DNA of 64,000 nucleotides, taken from assembly GCA_965237965.1 (NCBI GenBank), contig CBDEGT010000003.1:372001-436000 (forward strand), read 5' to 3'. The DNA is from UBA2988 sp965237965. Its GTDB lineage: Bacteria; Gemmatimonadota; Gemmatimonadetes; Longimicrobiales; Gaopeijiaceae. The notes beneath the pieces are model-generated. The model ran no database searches and had not been told where the DNA came from. It saw only the letters and a program-made list of their open reading frames with translations. The position numbers were made by a program, and so were the translations under genes. Of the stretch, positions 38,785 to 48,024 are shown piece after piece. How positions within the stretch are numbered: the first letter of the stretch is position 1; each line of letters begins with the position of its first letter.

Positions 38785-39870
38785 TCAGTCCGACCGGTCG
38801 TCTCCACCTTTGTCACCACCCTCCGAAGCGAGCCCGCCCGGCAGCTCGAGCGCGGCCCGAATGCGGGCGTCGATCTCGTCGGCCACATCCCGGTTCTCGC
38901 TCAGGAACTGCCGAGAATTCTCCTTACCCTGCCCGAGCCGGAGATCCCCGTACGAGTACCAGGCACCGGACTTGTCCACGACTCCCAGCTCCGAGCCGAC
39001 GTCGATCAGAAGGCTGGTATGGCTGATACCCTCGTCGTAGAGGATGTCGAACTCCGCCTGTTTGAACGGTGGCGCCACCTTGTTCTTGACGACCTTGACC
39101 CGCGTGCGGTTGCCCACCACGTCCTGGCCGTCCTTGATGGCTCCGATCCTGCGGATATCCATTCGGCAGGAAGCGTAGAACTTGAGGGCGCGCCCCCCGG
39201 AAGTCGTCTCCGGGCTGCCGAACATCACCCCCACTTTCTCTCGGATCTGGTTTGTGAAGATTACTGCCGTGTTGGAGCGGCTGACCGCACCGGTGAGCTT
39301 GCGCAGTGCCTGGCTCATCAGGCGCGCCTGGAGCCCCACGTGCGAATCGCCCATCTCACCCTCGATCTCGGCTCGTGGCACCAGGGCCGCTACCGAGTCG
39401 ATCACGACCACGTCGATGGCGTTGCTCCTGATCAGCACCTCGGCGATTTCGAGCGCCTGCTCCCCCGTGTCGGGCTGGGACACCAGCAGGTTGTCCACGT
39501 CCACCCCGAGCTTGCGCGCGTAGCCCACGTCGAGCGCGTGCTCGGCATCGATGAACGCGGCGATGCCACCCGAGCGCTGCGCGTTCGCGATCACGTGCAG
39601 GCAGACGGTCGTCTTCCCCGAGGACTCGGGGCCGTAGATCTCGGTCATGCGACCGCGGGGAACGCCACCGATGCCGATGGCGGCATCGAGGTTGAGAGCA
39701 CCGGTCGACACGGAGTCGATGCGGACCTTCATCCCGCCTGCGCCCATGAGCATGATGGCGCCCTTCCCGTACGAGCGCTCGATCTGGCTGATCGCGGTGG
39801 TCAGCGCCTTCTGTTTCTGGTCGGACGTCTTCGCATCAATCCTGGGATCGGTCATCTCCACCGTCGCCAT
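38785..39870 (-). CDS. recA: RecA recombinase
   Basis: 361 residues. RecA core with P-loop GPESSGKT (about 80-87), VVVIDSVAAL, LMSQALRKLTG, NTAVIFTNQIREKVGVMFG, and the acidic C-terminus. Homologous recombination and SOS induction. ATG at 39870 chosen over the upstream frame to 40059 because it gives the usual N-terminus. The ~210-base divergent gap upstream shows no LexA-type palindrome I can defend. Confidence 0.97.
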   Translation of the reverse strand: MATVEMTDPRIDAKTSDQKQKALTTAISQIERSYGKGAIMLMGAGGMKVRIDSVSTGALNLDAAIGIGGVPRGRMTEIYGPESSGKTTVCLHVIANAQRSGGIAAFIDAEHALDVGYARKLGVDVDNLLVSQPDTGEQALEIAEVLIRSNAIDVVVIDSVAALVPRAEIEGEMGDSHVGLQARLMSQALRKLTGAVSRSNTAVIFTNQIREKVGVMFGSPETTSGGRALKFYASCRMDIRRIGAIKDGQDVVGNRTRVKVVKNKVAPPFKQAEFDILYDEGISHTSLLIDVGSELGVVDKSGAWYSYGDLRLGQGKENSRQFLSENRDVADEIDARIRAALELPGGLASEGGDKGGDDRSD

Positions 39871-40079
39871 CGGCGCTCTCCGTGGGGTTCGGGATTGGGG
39901 TTGGAAGTCCCAGGGGACCAAAGTACAACACCCGAAGATAAAGCGAAAGCCTCGTGTCGGGCGCTCCTCACCGCTCGCCTCGGAGTGGATCGTAACCGAC
40001 GACTCGAGTCGGTAGAATGCGGACTTGGGATCGCCCCGATACCTTTGCGGGCCCTCCAATCTCCCCGTCCCGGATCGGC

Positions 40080-40511
40080 ATGGAGCAGGCGGAACTCAGA
40101 CGCGAGCGGTTGAGCTTCGAGGAGTTCGATCATCAGACGTCCCAGAACGGGCGCGCTCTGGTCCACGTGGTTCTGTCCAGACGCGGCGCCCGCTTCGGAG
40201 CCGAGGCCGCAGGCGTGGAAACCCGTGAGGGCTCCGGGCGCGCCGCCGCCCTCGCGGCACTTGCGGCGGCGAAAGCCGCTACCGGTGGCCGCTTCGCGGC
40301 GGACCTGATCAGCCTCAAGCTGGTGCGGGCCTTCGATGCGTGGATCGTGATCACGGCGCTGCGCGCGCACGCGGCCGACCAGTCGTATCGGCTGATCGGA
40401 TCCTCCGAAGCGCCCGGCGAAGACACGGCCCGCGGCGCGGTCCTCTCGGTACTGGACGCGGTCAACCGCGTGCTCGAGAAGTACATGTCGGCGGGACGAT
40501 TGAACCCATAG
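40080..40511 (+). CDS. Unknown protein, LeuA-dimer-domain-like
   Basis: 143 residues, divergent from recA. An alternating strand/helix pattern (RALVHVVLSRRG, AAALAALAAAKAATGG, AWIVITALRAH) ending in EDTARGAVLSVLDAVNRVLEKY resembles the regulatory domain of 2-isopropylmalate synthase, whose helix reads like SARAYLNALNRL. It has no catalytic half, so if related it would be a stand-alone ligand-binding domain. Family assignment is my inference from pattern only. ATG at 40080 chosen; frame is open to 40017. Confidence 0.6.
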   Translation: MEQAELRRERLSFEEFDHQTSQNGRALVHVVLSRRGARFGAEAAGVETREGSGRAAALAALAAAKAATGGRFAADLISLKLVRAFDAWIVITALRAHAADQSYRLIGSSEAPGEDTARGAVLSVLDAVNRVLEKYMSAGRLNP

Positions 40512-40717
40512 CCGCCCTAGCCTCGATGCTGGACGCGCCTCTCGGTAGGTAGCCCCTCATGGGTGCGCTCGCGGTCTCCAAGATGCGGAGGGTAGCCCGG
40601 GTGTCGACCAGGACGGTGTCGACCCGCTTCTGCCTCTGCCACGAACGAAGGCCGGTCCGTTCCGGTGTACCGCCATTTCTCGCGCGCGCGTCGCGCCCAG
40701 TCCGGAAGCTTGCTCAC
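40500..40717 (-). pseudogene. Possible DUF427 remnant
   Basis: Starts MSKLPDWARRAREKWRYTG-TDRPSFVAE, like a DUF427 N-terminus, then a change of frame near 40640 gives VDTVLVDTRATLRILETASA, like the DUF427 core strand. The middle of the domain is missing and the 3' end runs under the plus-strand gene. A decayed fragment at best. Confidence 0.35.
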
Positions 40718-40802
40718 GGCCTACCGATTACCTCCGGCTAGCCGGGATAGCGTGCCACGGTCGCACGGTATCGAGCGCGAGGTTGCGATCCGTAAGGACG
40801 AA

Positions 40803-40833
40803 CGGCCCGCCCGGTTGGAAACCGGACGGGCCG
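40803..40833 (-). terminator. Intrinsic terminator
   Basis: Hairpin CGGCCCG-c-CCGGTT / AACCGG-a-CGGGCCG with a 3-base loop, 23 bases after the stop of the minus-strand gene at 40856. Confidence 0.6.
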
Positions 40834-40855
40834 CATCGTGTCCGAGCTGGACGCG

Positions 40856-41269
40856 TCAGCCGCGCGTTCCTCGCAGATTCTCGTACATCTGCCAGACACC
40901 CGGACGCACTGGGACAAACAGCTGCTGATACGGGCGAGCTGCGTCGCGGCGTGCGAAGAGCGGCACGCCCTGGTACTCGCCCACGCGCATGATGTCGGCG
41001 CAGGTCAGGCGGACCTCCCCGCCCGACTTCTGATAGCCCATCTGCTCGAACGTGATGGGCTGGTCTCCCTCGAACCATGCCCTGCCCTGCGCGTAGTCAC
41101 CCGCGAACACGATCCCGCCCTGACGCAAGACGCGAATCGACGTACGGGCCGGACCGACCAGGGTGTCTCCCTGGGCCGTCACCAACACCTGGATCGTCTC
41201 ACCGGTGGCCAGGCAGATGTCGGCCGCCGTTCCCGTCGGCAGCGGTGGTGCGATCTCACGCGTGAGCAT
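40856..41269 (-). CDS. Unknown beta-rich protein
   Basis: 137 residues, ATG at 41269. Composition suggests mostly strands (ETIQVLVTAQGDTLVG, IRVLRQGGIVFAGDYAQGRAW, GEVRLTCADIMRVGEYQGVPLFA) ending WQMYENLRG. No signal peptide, no known motif. It is followed by a terminator and separated by ~80 bases from the threonine aldolase gene, which may be co-transcribed. Confidence 0.65.
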   Translation of the reverse strand: MLTREIAPPLPTGTAADICLATGETIQVLVTAQGDTLVGPARTSIRVLRQGGIVFAGDYAQGRAWFEGDQPITFEQMGYQKSGGEVRLTCADIMRVGEYQGVPLFARRDAARPYQQLFVPVRPGVWQMYENLRGTRG

Positions 41270-41346
41270 GATGGCGGCTCGAGGGCTCCCTCTCGCACGT
41301 CGACCCGAGCACGCGAACACCCGAATTGAAAGAATCGTGCCAGCGT

Positions 41347-42432
41347 CTACCCCCCGGCCCGCGTGAGCGACCATTCCCGAAAGCACGCCACAGCCCGGCC
41401 GATCCCCTGGTCTTCCACGTCCCGATGCGTCACGGCACGTAGCCGACCGACACCGAATTCCAGCACCAATACTCTGCGTATTTCGAGAAAACTCAATAGA
41501 TCGGGGATCCAGGCTCCATCCTCGAGATCGATCAAACCACGTTGGTCTCCGGGGGGACGACGCTGAATCCGGGCAAGGACCCCACGCCCTCCGCCAATCT
41601 CCGGGCACGAACGTGGTCGAGCGAGAGGTCCACCCGGTGGTGGTCGAGCGCATGGAGTCCGGCCGCGGCCAGGATCCCCGACTGGCGCATCGCCCCGCCG
41701 AGACGCCTCCGGACACGCCAGGCCTCCTCCATCAGGTCCGCCGGCCCCCCCAGCACCGAGCCCACCGGGCACCCGAGCGCTTTGGAGAGGGCCACCATCA
41801 CGGTGTCCGCGTGCCGAGCGTAGTCCACCGGGGCGTGCCCCGACGCGGCACAGGCGTTCCAAAGGCGCGCACCATCGAGATGGACGGGCACGCCGTGCTC
41901 GTGCGCCACCGCGGCGATGGCCGACGCGCCCTCGACGGACATGACCCGTCCGCCGGAGTCCATATGCGTGTTCTCGACCGTCACCGCACAGCTGCGCGGG
42001 AGGTAGCGCGATTCCGGTCGCAGCGCAGCGCGGACAAGGTCTGCAGTCAGCAGGCCTTCGAGCGCGCGGACCGCGCGAAGCTGAATCCCGGAGAGCGCGG
42101 CGGACGCCCCGTCCTCGTAGTTGAGGATGTGCGCGCCCGCCTCCACCACGACCTCGCCGCCCCATCGGCCCAGGACTGCAAGCGCCGTCTGGTTCGCCAT
42201 CAGGCCGGTGGGAAAGAAGAGGGCGCGCTTCCTTACCGAGGAGTTCGGCGACCCGCTCTTCGAGCCGCTGCGTCGTGGGATCGTCGCCCAGGGCGTCATC
42301 GCCGACCTCCGCCGAGGCGATCGCTTCCCGCATCGCAGGCGTGGGGCGAGTGACGGTATCGCTGCGGAAGTCGACGAGCGGCGCGAGCGATGCGTCAGGC
42401 GAGGCAAAAGGCGCGCCCGTGGATCCGCTCAC
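41347..42432 (-). CDS. ltaE: L-threonine aldolase, with two compensating frameshifts
   Basis: PLP enzyme splitting threonine to glycine and acetaldehyde. N-terminal frame: LVDFRSDTVTRPTPAMREAI and GDDALGDDPTTQRLEE. Near 42224 an extra base shifts to the frame with ALFFPTGLMANQTALAVL, VTVENTHMDSGGRVMS, VHLDGARLWNACAA and the PLP-lysine region VMVALSKALGCPVGSVL. Near 41532 a missing base returns to the first frame with IDLEDGAWIPDLLSFL and GRLRAVTHRDVEDQGI. All expected blocks are present in order, so either two sequencing errors or a recently broken gene. Confidence 0.82.
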   Translation of the reverse strand: MSGSTGAPFASPDASLAPLVDFRSDTVTRPTPAMREAIASAEVGDDALGDDPTTQRLEERVAELLGKEARPLLSHRPDGEPDGACSPGPMGRRGRGGGGRAHPQLRGRGVRRALRDSASRGPRARRPADCRPCPRCAATGIALPPAQLCGDGREHAYGLRRTGHVRRGRVGHRRGGARARRARPSRWCAPLERLCRVGARPGGLRSARGHRDGGPLQSARVPGGLGAGGAGGPDGGGLACPEASRRGDAPVGDPGRGRTPCARPPPGGPLARPRSCPEIGGGRGVLARIQRRPPGDQRGLIDLEDGAWIPDLLSFLEIRRVLVLEFGVGRLRAVTHRDVEDQGIGRAVACFREWSLTRAGG

Positions 42433-42465
42433 CGGTACCTCATCGATTGCGTGTCGCCCTGACCC

Positions 42466-42696
42466 TCATCCGTCGTCCAGTCGCTTCTCAAGCCGCGCGA
42501 GCCGGCGGGCGATCGAGATCACCCAACCGCCGATCAGCACCCAGGCGATCGCATACGCGATGAAGACGTGCCAGTAGGGGCGACCGAGCGTCTGACGCCC
42601 CAGCTCGGTCGCCTGGGCAGCGAGGCCGACGGGGGCCGCGAGCGGAGCGACGAGGATGGAGGCGAGCACCGAAATGGCGACGCGCGCGCGGCTCAC
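42466..42696 (-). CDS. ccmD: CcmD-like small membrane protein
   Basis: 76 residues, signal-like N-terminus, one clear membrane segment (WHVFIAYAIAWVLIGGWVISIA) and a basic end (RRLARLEKRLDDG), the layout of CcmD, which helps release holo-CcmE from the CcmABC complex. Directly after ccmC with a four-base overlap, the usual place. Confidence 0.75.
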   Translation of the reverse strand: MSRARVAISVLASILVAPLAAPVGLAAQATELGRQTLGRPYWHVFIAYAIAWVLIGGWVISIARRLARLEKRLDDG

Positions 42697-43423
42697 GTCC
42701 CCCCCCCACGCGCCATGCGGAGCTCGAGGGCGCGACGGCTCCTCTCGAACCCGAAGCGTAAGCCCATGACGCCCAGGAAGAACACGGTGGTAGCGAGCAG
42801 TCCAACCGTCAGGGTCAGCAACATGTCGGAGTCCAGGTTCATGGGCTGCCGGGTGTCGAGGACCACCGGCTGTGGGTGAAGGGACCGGAACCAGAGCACG
42901 CTGACGTGGATCAGCGGGAGGTCGAGGGCCCCGACGATCGCGATCACCGCCGCCAGGCGCCGGCCTCGCTCCGGGTTCTCAGTCGCAGCGCGCACCATGA
43001 AGTAGCCCAGGTAGATGAACCAGAGCAGCAGCGTAAGGGTCAGCCTCATCTCCCACGTCCAGTATGTCCCCCATGCAATCTTGCCCCAGAGGGAGCCGGT
43101 GATGAGCCCAACGGTGGTGAACAGCATCCCGCCTTCCGCAGCGGAGAGTGCAACCATGTCCAGCCGTTCGTCCCGAAGCCAGAGGTACATGGCGCTGCAC
43201 AACGCCGCGATCCCGAACGCCATGAAGGCTACCCAGAAGGCGGGTACGTGCACGTAGAAGATGCGTTGCACGATCCCATGGTGGCTTCGGTATTGACCCA
43301 GAAGAAGACCATCCAGTGCAGCACCACGACGAGCCCGAGTCCGACCAGTGTCACTACCGCGGAAGTCCAGCGGATCCCGCTCCCCACAGGGTGCGCCGCA
43401 CGACGCTCTACCGCGTTTTCCAT
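42693..43423 (-). CDS. ccmC: Haem exporter subunit CcmC, frameshifted near 43275
   Basis: Six-helix membrane protein that loads haem on CcmE. N-terminal frame: AVVTLVGLGLVVVLHWMVFFWVNTEATMG. One base appears missing in the following G-run, after which the frame gives IVQRIFYVHVPAFWVAFMAFG and the tryptophan-rich WWD-type loop GKIAWGTYWTWEMRLT, with conserved histidines (YVHVP, PLIHVSVLWFRSLHQ-like). With the base restored the protein is ~243 residues, the family length. Confidence 0.85.
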
Positions 43424-43429
43424 GGTGCG

Positions 43430-44107
43430 CTAATCCTCCACTACGTAGCGGAAGAGGACGGCTCCGGCAGCCAGCGCGACCAACGCGAAGGCGCCCAGGA
43501 TACGGAGATTCCCCTCGACCTCGTTTAGGGGTCGGCCAACCAACAACCGCCCGGTCGCGGTGGTCCCGTAGATAACCACGGGCACGAGAAGGGGGAAGAG
43601 GAGGACGGGTAGCAGGGTTTGCCCGATCGCGGTCCCCGAGGACACAGCGCTGAACAGGGTCCCAATCGCGACGAATCCGAGTCCGCCCAACGCGAGCGTG
43701 GCCACGAGCACCACGGGGTGCTCACCCCAGTCCAGCGAGAAGAAGAGGCCGAACACGCCGAGTACCAGCAGCGTCACCGCGAGCACGATCACGTAGTTGG
43801 AGAGCACCTTGCCGAAGAACACGGCGTCACGGGGAACCGGCGTCAGCAGCAACCCCTGGAACGCCTCGTCCTGTGCCTCGAGCTCGAAGGTCCGGCCCAG
43901 CCCCAGTGTGCCACCGAAGATGATGGTCAGCCAGATCAGCGCCGAGGCGATTTGGTCAGGACGCACCGCGGTCCAGTCGATCGCGAAGTTGAAGAGCACG
44001 CCGACCAGCGCGGTGAAGGCGGCCATCGAGCCGATCCGCTCGCGGCTGCGGAACTCGATCAGCAGATCCTTCCACGCAATCGCCGAGATCTGGCGGAGGT
44101 ACCTCAC
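43430..44107 (-). CDS. ccmB: Haem ABC exporter permease CcmB
   Basis: 225 residues, six predicted membrane segments, start RYLRQISAIAWKDLLIEFRSRE typical of CcmB, then ELEAQDEAFQGLLLTPVPRDAVFFGK. Works with CcmA and CcmC. Overlaps the ccmA stop by four bases. Intact frame. Confidence 0.93.
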   Translation of the reverse strand: MRYLRQISAIAWKDLLIEFRSRERIGSMAAFTALVGVLFNFAIDWTAVRPDQIASALIWLTIIFGGTLGLGRTFELEAQDEAFQGLLLTPVPRDAVFFGKVLSNYVIVLAVTLLVLGVFGLFFSLDWGEHPVVLVATLALGGLGFVAIGTLFSAVSSGTAIGQTLLPVLLFPLLVPVVIYGTTATGRLLVGRPLNEVEGNLRILGAFALVALAAGAVLFRYVVED

Positions 44108-44866
44108 TGCACCGCCGGAGTCACGTCAGCGCGCTCGACCGTGTCCTGGTACAGCGTTTCGAAATCGCGCGCCGAAACCGTACTCGTCATCCCCTCCCAG
44201 GCGAAGCGGCCCCGCACCTGGATAGCGGCCCGGTCGGAAAGCTCCAGGCCCTGAGTCAAGTTGTGCGTGACCAACACGACGGTACGTCGCCCGTCGCGGA
44301 GCGCCTCGAGCACCCGCCTGAGCACCGCCGCGGCGTGCACGTCGAGGCCGGTGTAGGGCTCGTCGAGCAGAACCACATCGGGATCGTGCAGCAGTGTGCG
44401 TGCGATGCCGAGACGCTGCCGCATCCCGCGCGAGAACGTGCGCACACGATCGCCTGCGCGCTCGAGCAGCCCCACTTCGCGCAGCCGCTCAGCGATCCGC
44501 ACGTCGAGGTCCGCCAGGCCCATACAGGGTCCCGAAGAAGCGCAGATTCTCACGCGCAGTCAGGTGCCCGTATAGAAAAGTCTGGTGTGAGAGCACCCCG
44601 ATCCTCTCGCGCCCGGCTGGATTCCCAGGTGCGAGAGGCTCGCCCCCCACCCAGACCTCGCCGCGGGTGGGGCGGAGCGCTCCACTGAGAAGGCGAAGGA
44701 GGGACGTCTTACCAGCGCCGTTGGGGCCGAACACGGCGAGGAAGCCCCCCGCGGGAAGGACCATGTCGATCCCGTCCACGGCCGCCAGTCCGGCGAACTC
44801 GCGGACCAGGCCCCTGGCCTCCAGCATGGTCCGAGGCAGGGGGGGGGGCTCCGCGGCCCGAGTCAC
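44104..44866 (-). CDS. ccmA: Haem ABC exporter ATPase CcmA, frameshifted near 44520
   Basis: First frame: MLEARGLVREFAGLAAVDGI, Walker A FGPNGAGKTSLLRLLSG, LSHQTFLYGHLTARENLRFFGTLYG. One extra base in the GGG of TATGGGCC shifts to the frame with LADLDVRIAERLREVG, signature FSRGMRQRLGIARTLL, Walker B VVLLDEPYTGLD and LVTHN. Start GTG at 44866 overlaps the previous stop (GTGA); ATG at 44827 is an alternative, and a run of ten G lies between them. All ATPase motifs are present once the frame is repaired. Confidence 0.85.
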
Positions 44867-45351
44867 GCGGTCTCCGGTGCGGGGGTCGCCCGGTCGGGAC
44901 CCGCCCCCTTCGCGGCCGGGCCGCCCGCGGTATCCCCAAGTGCTGCACCACAGTAGGCGCAGAAGCGGCTCTCCGTGGCGTTCCCGCTTCCGCACATCGC
45001 GCAGGTGCTTCCGCTCGCCAGCCCCCCCGCAGCCGCGCGATGTCCTCCTCGAGGCCCGGCGTAGCGTCGCCGCCTTCGTTCGACTCCGCCTCGACCGCCG
45101 CCAGGGCGGTCAGCGCCTCGGCTGCCAGCTCGCGGCGGAGGGATTGATAGTCCTCGTCACCCAGCTTCCCAGTGGCGTAGTCGTACTCGACGTCGCGCAG
45201 CGCGAGGAGGGTGACCCGGCGGCGGGACTCCGCCTCCGTGGGCTCGTCCAGTTCCCGGTGCAGCGAGGCACGGCGGCCCGAGACCAGCGGCTGCAGGAGA
45301 AAGAGCACGACCGCCGCGGCGAGCAGGACGGCGCCGGCAATCAGGGTCATG
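44863..45351 (-). CDS. CcmI-like membrane protein with C-terminal zinc ribbon, frameshifted
   Basis: Starts with a membrane anchor (LIAGAVLLAAAVVLFLLQPLV) and a CcmI-like cytoplasmic helix (RDVEYDYATGKLGDEDYQSLRREL). After EEDIARLR the sequence enters a run of seven G near 45028; shifting by one gives LASGSTCAMCGSG and SRFCAYCGAALG, a two-CxxC zinc ribbon, and a stop whose TGA overlaps the ccmA GTG. Without the shift the frame runs through ccmA as nonsense. Lies between ccmF and ccmA, so a role in cytochrome c maturation is likely. Ribbon function unknown. Confidence 0.7.
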
Positions 45352-45366
45352 GAGCGAAGGAGTAGG

Positions 45367-47441
45367 TCAGTCCCCTGCGCCGGCGGGGACGGGACGGACG
45401 GCCCGTGTCGGCGTGGGCGCAGGGAGTCGTACCCGGGGAACGCCAGCACCCGGCCACAAGGCGATCAAGCCGCCCAACGCGATGATCATCCCGCCGAACC
45501 AGATCCAACCCACCAGCGGGTTCACAGGAAGGTGAACGTGGCGGTCTGGGCCTGGGGCTGGTTCATCAGCACGCCGCGCAGGTCGGGCACGTCCGAGAGG
45601 ATCACGTACAGGTCCTCGAGGAACGAGGAACGGATGTCCACCTCTGTGGTGGGCATGTCCTCCTGCTGGATCAGGGCGCGCCGCCTGGTGGTGAGCGTTC
45701 CGGCCGGCTCGCCGTCCTTCCGGACCCGAAGCAGCGCCTGCACCTCCCAAGCCACGTTGTTGACGGGACTCGAGCCGGCGAGCACGGTGCTCATCCCTTC
45801 GTAGGTGAGCGTGTAACTGTGTCCCAAGGGCGAGGGCACGACAGCCGTCTCTCCTGGTTCGAGCGTCTGACGGACTTCGGCCTTGAACGCCTCCCCAGCG
45901 AACCCCGCGAATATGATTACCACGCCGGCGTGCACGGTGTAGCCACCCCAGCGGCGACGATTGCGTCCGATCAGGTGGAGGAACGCGAGCGGCCACCGCT
46001 CGTCCTCGATGCGTGCCCGCGCCTTGGTTCCCTTGAAGAACTCGACCACGATCACGGTCATCACGAACGCCGCGATCCCGAAGGTGGCGAGTGCGGCGCC
46101 GTGGCGGACACCTGTCAGCCAGAGGGCGGTGAGCACCGCCAGTCCGGCGGACACGGGGATCGTGAAGTTCTTCTTCAAGTTCTGCTTCGATGCGCGCCGC
46201 CATGCGATCACCGGGCCGATCCCAGTGAGCGCCAGCAGCACCAGACCGATCGGGATGTTGACCGCGTTGAAGAAGGGTGGCCCGACCGTGATCTTCTCGC
46301 CGGTGAGCCCCTCGGAGAGCAGCGGCAGCATCGTTCCCCAGAACACCGCGAACAGCACACCGAGCAGCATCAGGTTGTTGAACAGGAATGCGGACTCGCG
46401 CGACACGAACGACTCGATCTGGTTCTCGCTCCGCAGCCTGGGCAAGCGCCAAAGAATCAGCACCACGCCGACCCCGACGATCGCCAACATGAATCCGAGG
46501 AAGATGTAGGCGATTCTGAGCTCCTGGGCGAACGAATGCACCGACTCGATCAGGCCGGAGCGGGTCAGGAAGGTCGCGAAAATGGTGAGAAGGAACGTGA
46601 GAATCACGAGGCTCATGTTCCACACCTTGAGCATCCCGCGATTCTCCTGGATCTGAATGGAGTGCAGGAACGCGGTCGCCGACAGCCACGGCAGGAGCGA
46701 CGCGTTCTCCACCGGATCCCAGAACCAGTAGCCACCCCAACCCAATTCTTCGTAAGCCCAGCGCATGCCGAACACGATCCCGTTCGCCAGAAAGAACCAG
46801 GACAATAGCGTCCAGCGACGCGTCAGCATGATCCAGCGGGAGTCAAGCCGCCCGCTGAGCAGCGCCGCTATCGCGAAGGCGAACGGAACGGTGAACGAAG
46901 TGAAGCCGAGGTAGAGAGTAGGGGGATGGATCGTCATCCAGTAGTTCTGGAGTTGCGGGTTCAGCCCCTGACCGTTCGCCGGGGTGAAGCCGAGCTTCTC
47001 GTACGGGTTGACGTCCGCGAACAGCAGTACGATCAGGAAGAACGAAGCGATCGTGCCCAGCACCCCGACCACGTACGGCATGAACTCGCGGTTTTGCCTC
47101 CGGTTGGACCAGACCGCGATGGCTGCGAACAGCATCAGGAAGAGCAGCCAAAAGAGCAGCGAGCCGCGTTGACCCGACCACAACCCAGCGAACTTGAAGT
47201 AGGTGGGCAGTTCGCGGTTCGAGTAGCTGGCGACGTACAGGTACTCGAAGCGGTCGCGTAGGAAGGACTCGACGATGCCGGCCGAAGCGAGCACGGTCAG
47301 GAAGAAGACCGCGTAGATGCTGCGTTCGGCGGAGAGCTGGAGGTCGCCGCGCTGGCGGGCACCGGCGACGAAGGCTAGGACCGAACCCCAGACCGCGACC
47401 GGGAGAGCGATCCAGAGGGCCAGCTCGCCGAGGACGTTCAC
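45367..47441 (-). CDS. ccmF: Cytochrome c haem lyase CcmF, frameshifted at the C-terminus
   Basis: Large polytopic protein of the haem lyase step. Visible: GLWSGQRGSLLFWLLFL, MTIHPPTLYLGF, the WWD domain GWGGYWFWDPVENASLLPWL, SVHSFAQ, and a long periplasmic part. The first frame stops at 45522 after QTATFTFL. One missing base in CCTG(G)TGAAC restores VNPLVGWIWFGGMIIALGGLIALWP, the expected last membrane helix, ending at 45367. Start overlaps the ccmE stop by four bases. Confidence 0.92.
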
Positions 47442-47869
47442 CCGACGGCGAGCCCCTCCGGAACCGCCTCGTAGCGGCTACCACACTTGGTGAGCACGGT
47501 GGTGGCCTCGAAGACGCCGTCCACACGGAAGCGACCCTCCACAACCGCGTCGACGACCATCTCCGGACTGTCCGTGAAGGTGTCGGGCAGATCCCCTGCG
47601 TACTCGACCTTGAAGGTCACGGACTCGTCCTCTACGTCGTGCACCAAGAACGTGTGGACGTCCTGAGTCTTCTCGTAGCTGCCCACCACCACCCGTCCCC
47701 CCACCTTGACGCCCACGTCGTGGAAGGTCGGGTCAGCCGTCGCCTTGGCGACCAGCTCGGTGGGGGTCAGGTAGTAGACCATGGTCTCGCTCACCCCGGT
47801 CCAGATCAGATAGCTGACCACCAGGGCCACGCCCACGAGACCCAGCAGAAAACGACCGTTCTTGGGCAT
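47438..47869 (-). CDS. ccmE: Haem chaperone CcmE, CxxxY variant
   Basis: 143 residues: N-terminal anchor (FLLGLVGVALVVSYLIWTGV), OB-fold beta domain (VGGRVVVGSYEKTQDVHTFLVHD, DTFTDSPEMVVDAVVEGRF) and the haem-attachment region VLTKCGSRYE. Classical CcmE has HxxxY here; this protein has Cys129-x3-Tyr133. A System I variant with CxxxY CcmE and no CcmH is known from archaea and some bacteria. First gene of the ccm run. Confidence 0.92.
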   Translation of the reverse strand: MPKNGRFLLGLVGVALVVSYLIWTGVSETMVYYLTPTELVAKATADPTFHDVGVKVGGRVVVGSYEKTQDVHTFLVHDVEDESVTFKVEYAGDLPDTFTDSPEMVVDAVVEGRFRVDGVFEATTVLTKCGSRYEAVPEGLAVG

Positions 47870-48024
47870 CAGCTACTCCGCTCCGCCTCGCGACCGCCGA
47901 TCCACGTACCGGAGGACGGTCGGAGACCGTCGGGAGGGGTGGAAACCACCGGTTCGTACTAGTCCCGCAGACCCCTGAAGTTCCGCTTTTTTCAGGGAAT
48001 CCTCCGCGTTCGCGGCTCCCCCGG

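Noticed and set aside
39871..40079. LexA box upstream of recA
   Set aside because: No GAAC-4-GTTC or CTGT-type palindrome was found in the divergent gap.
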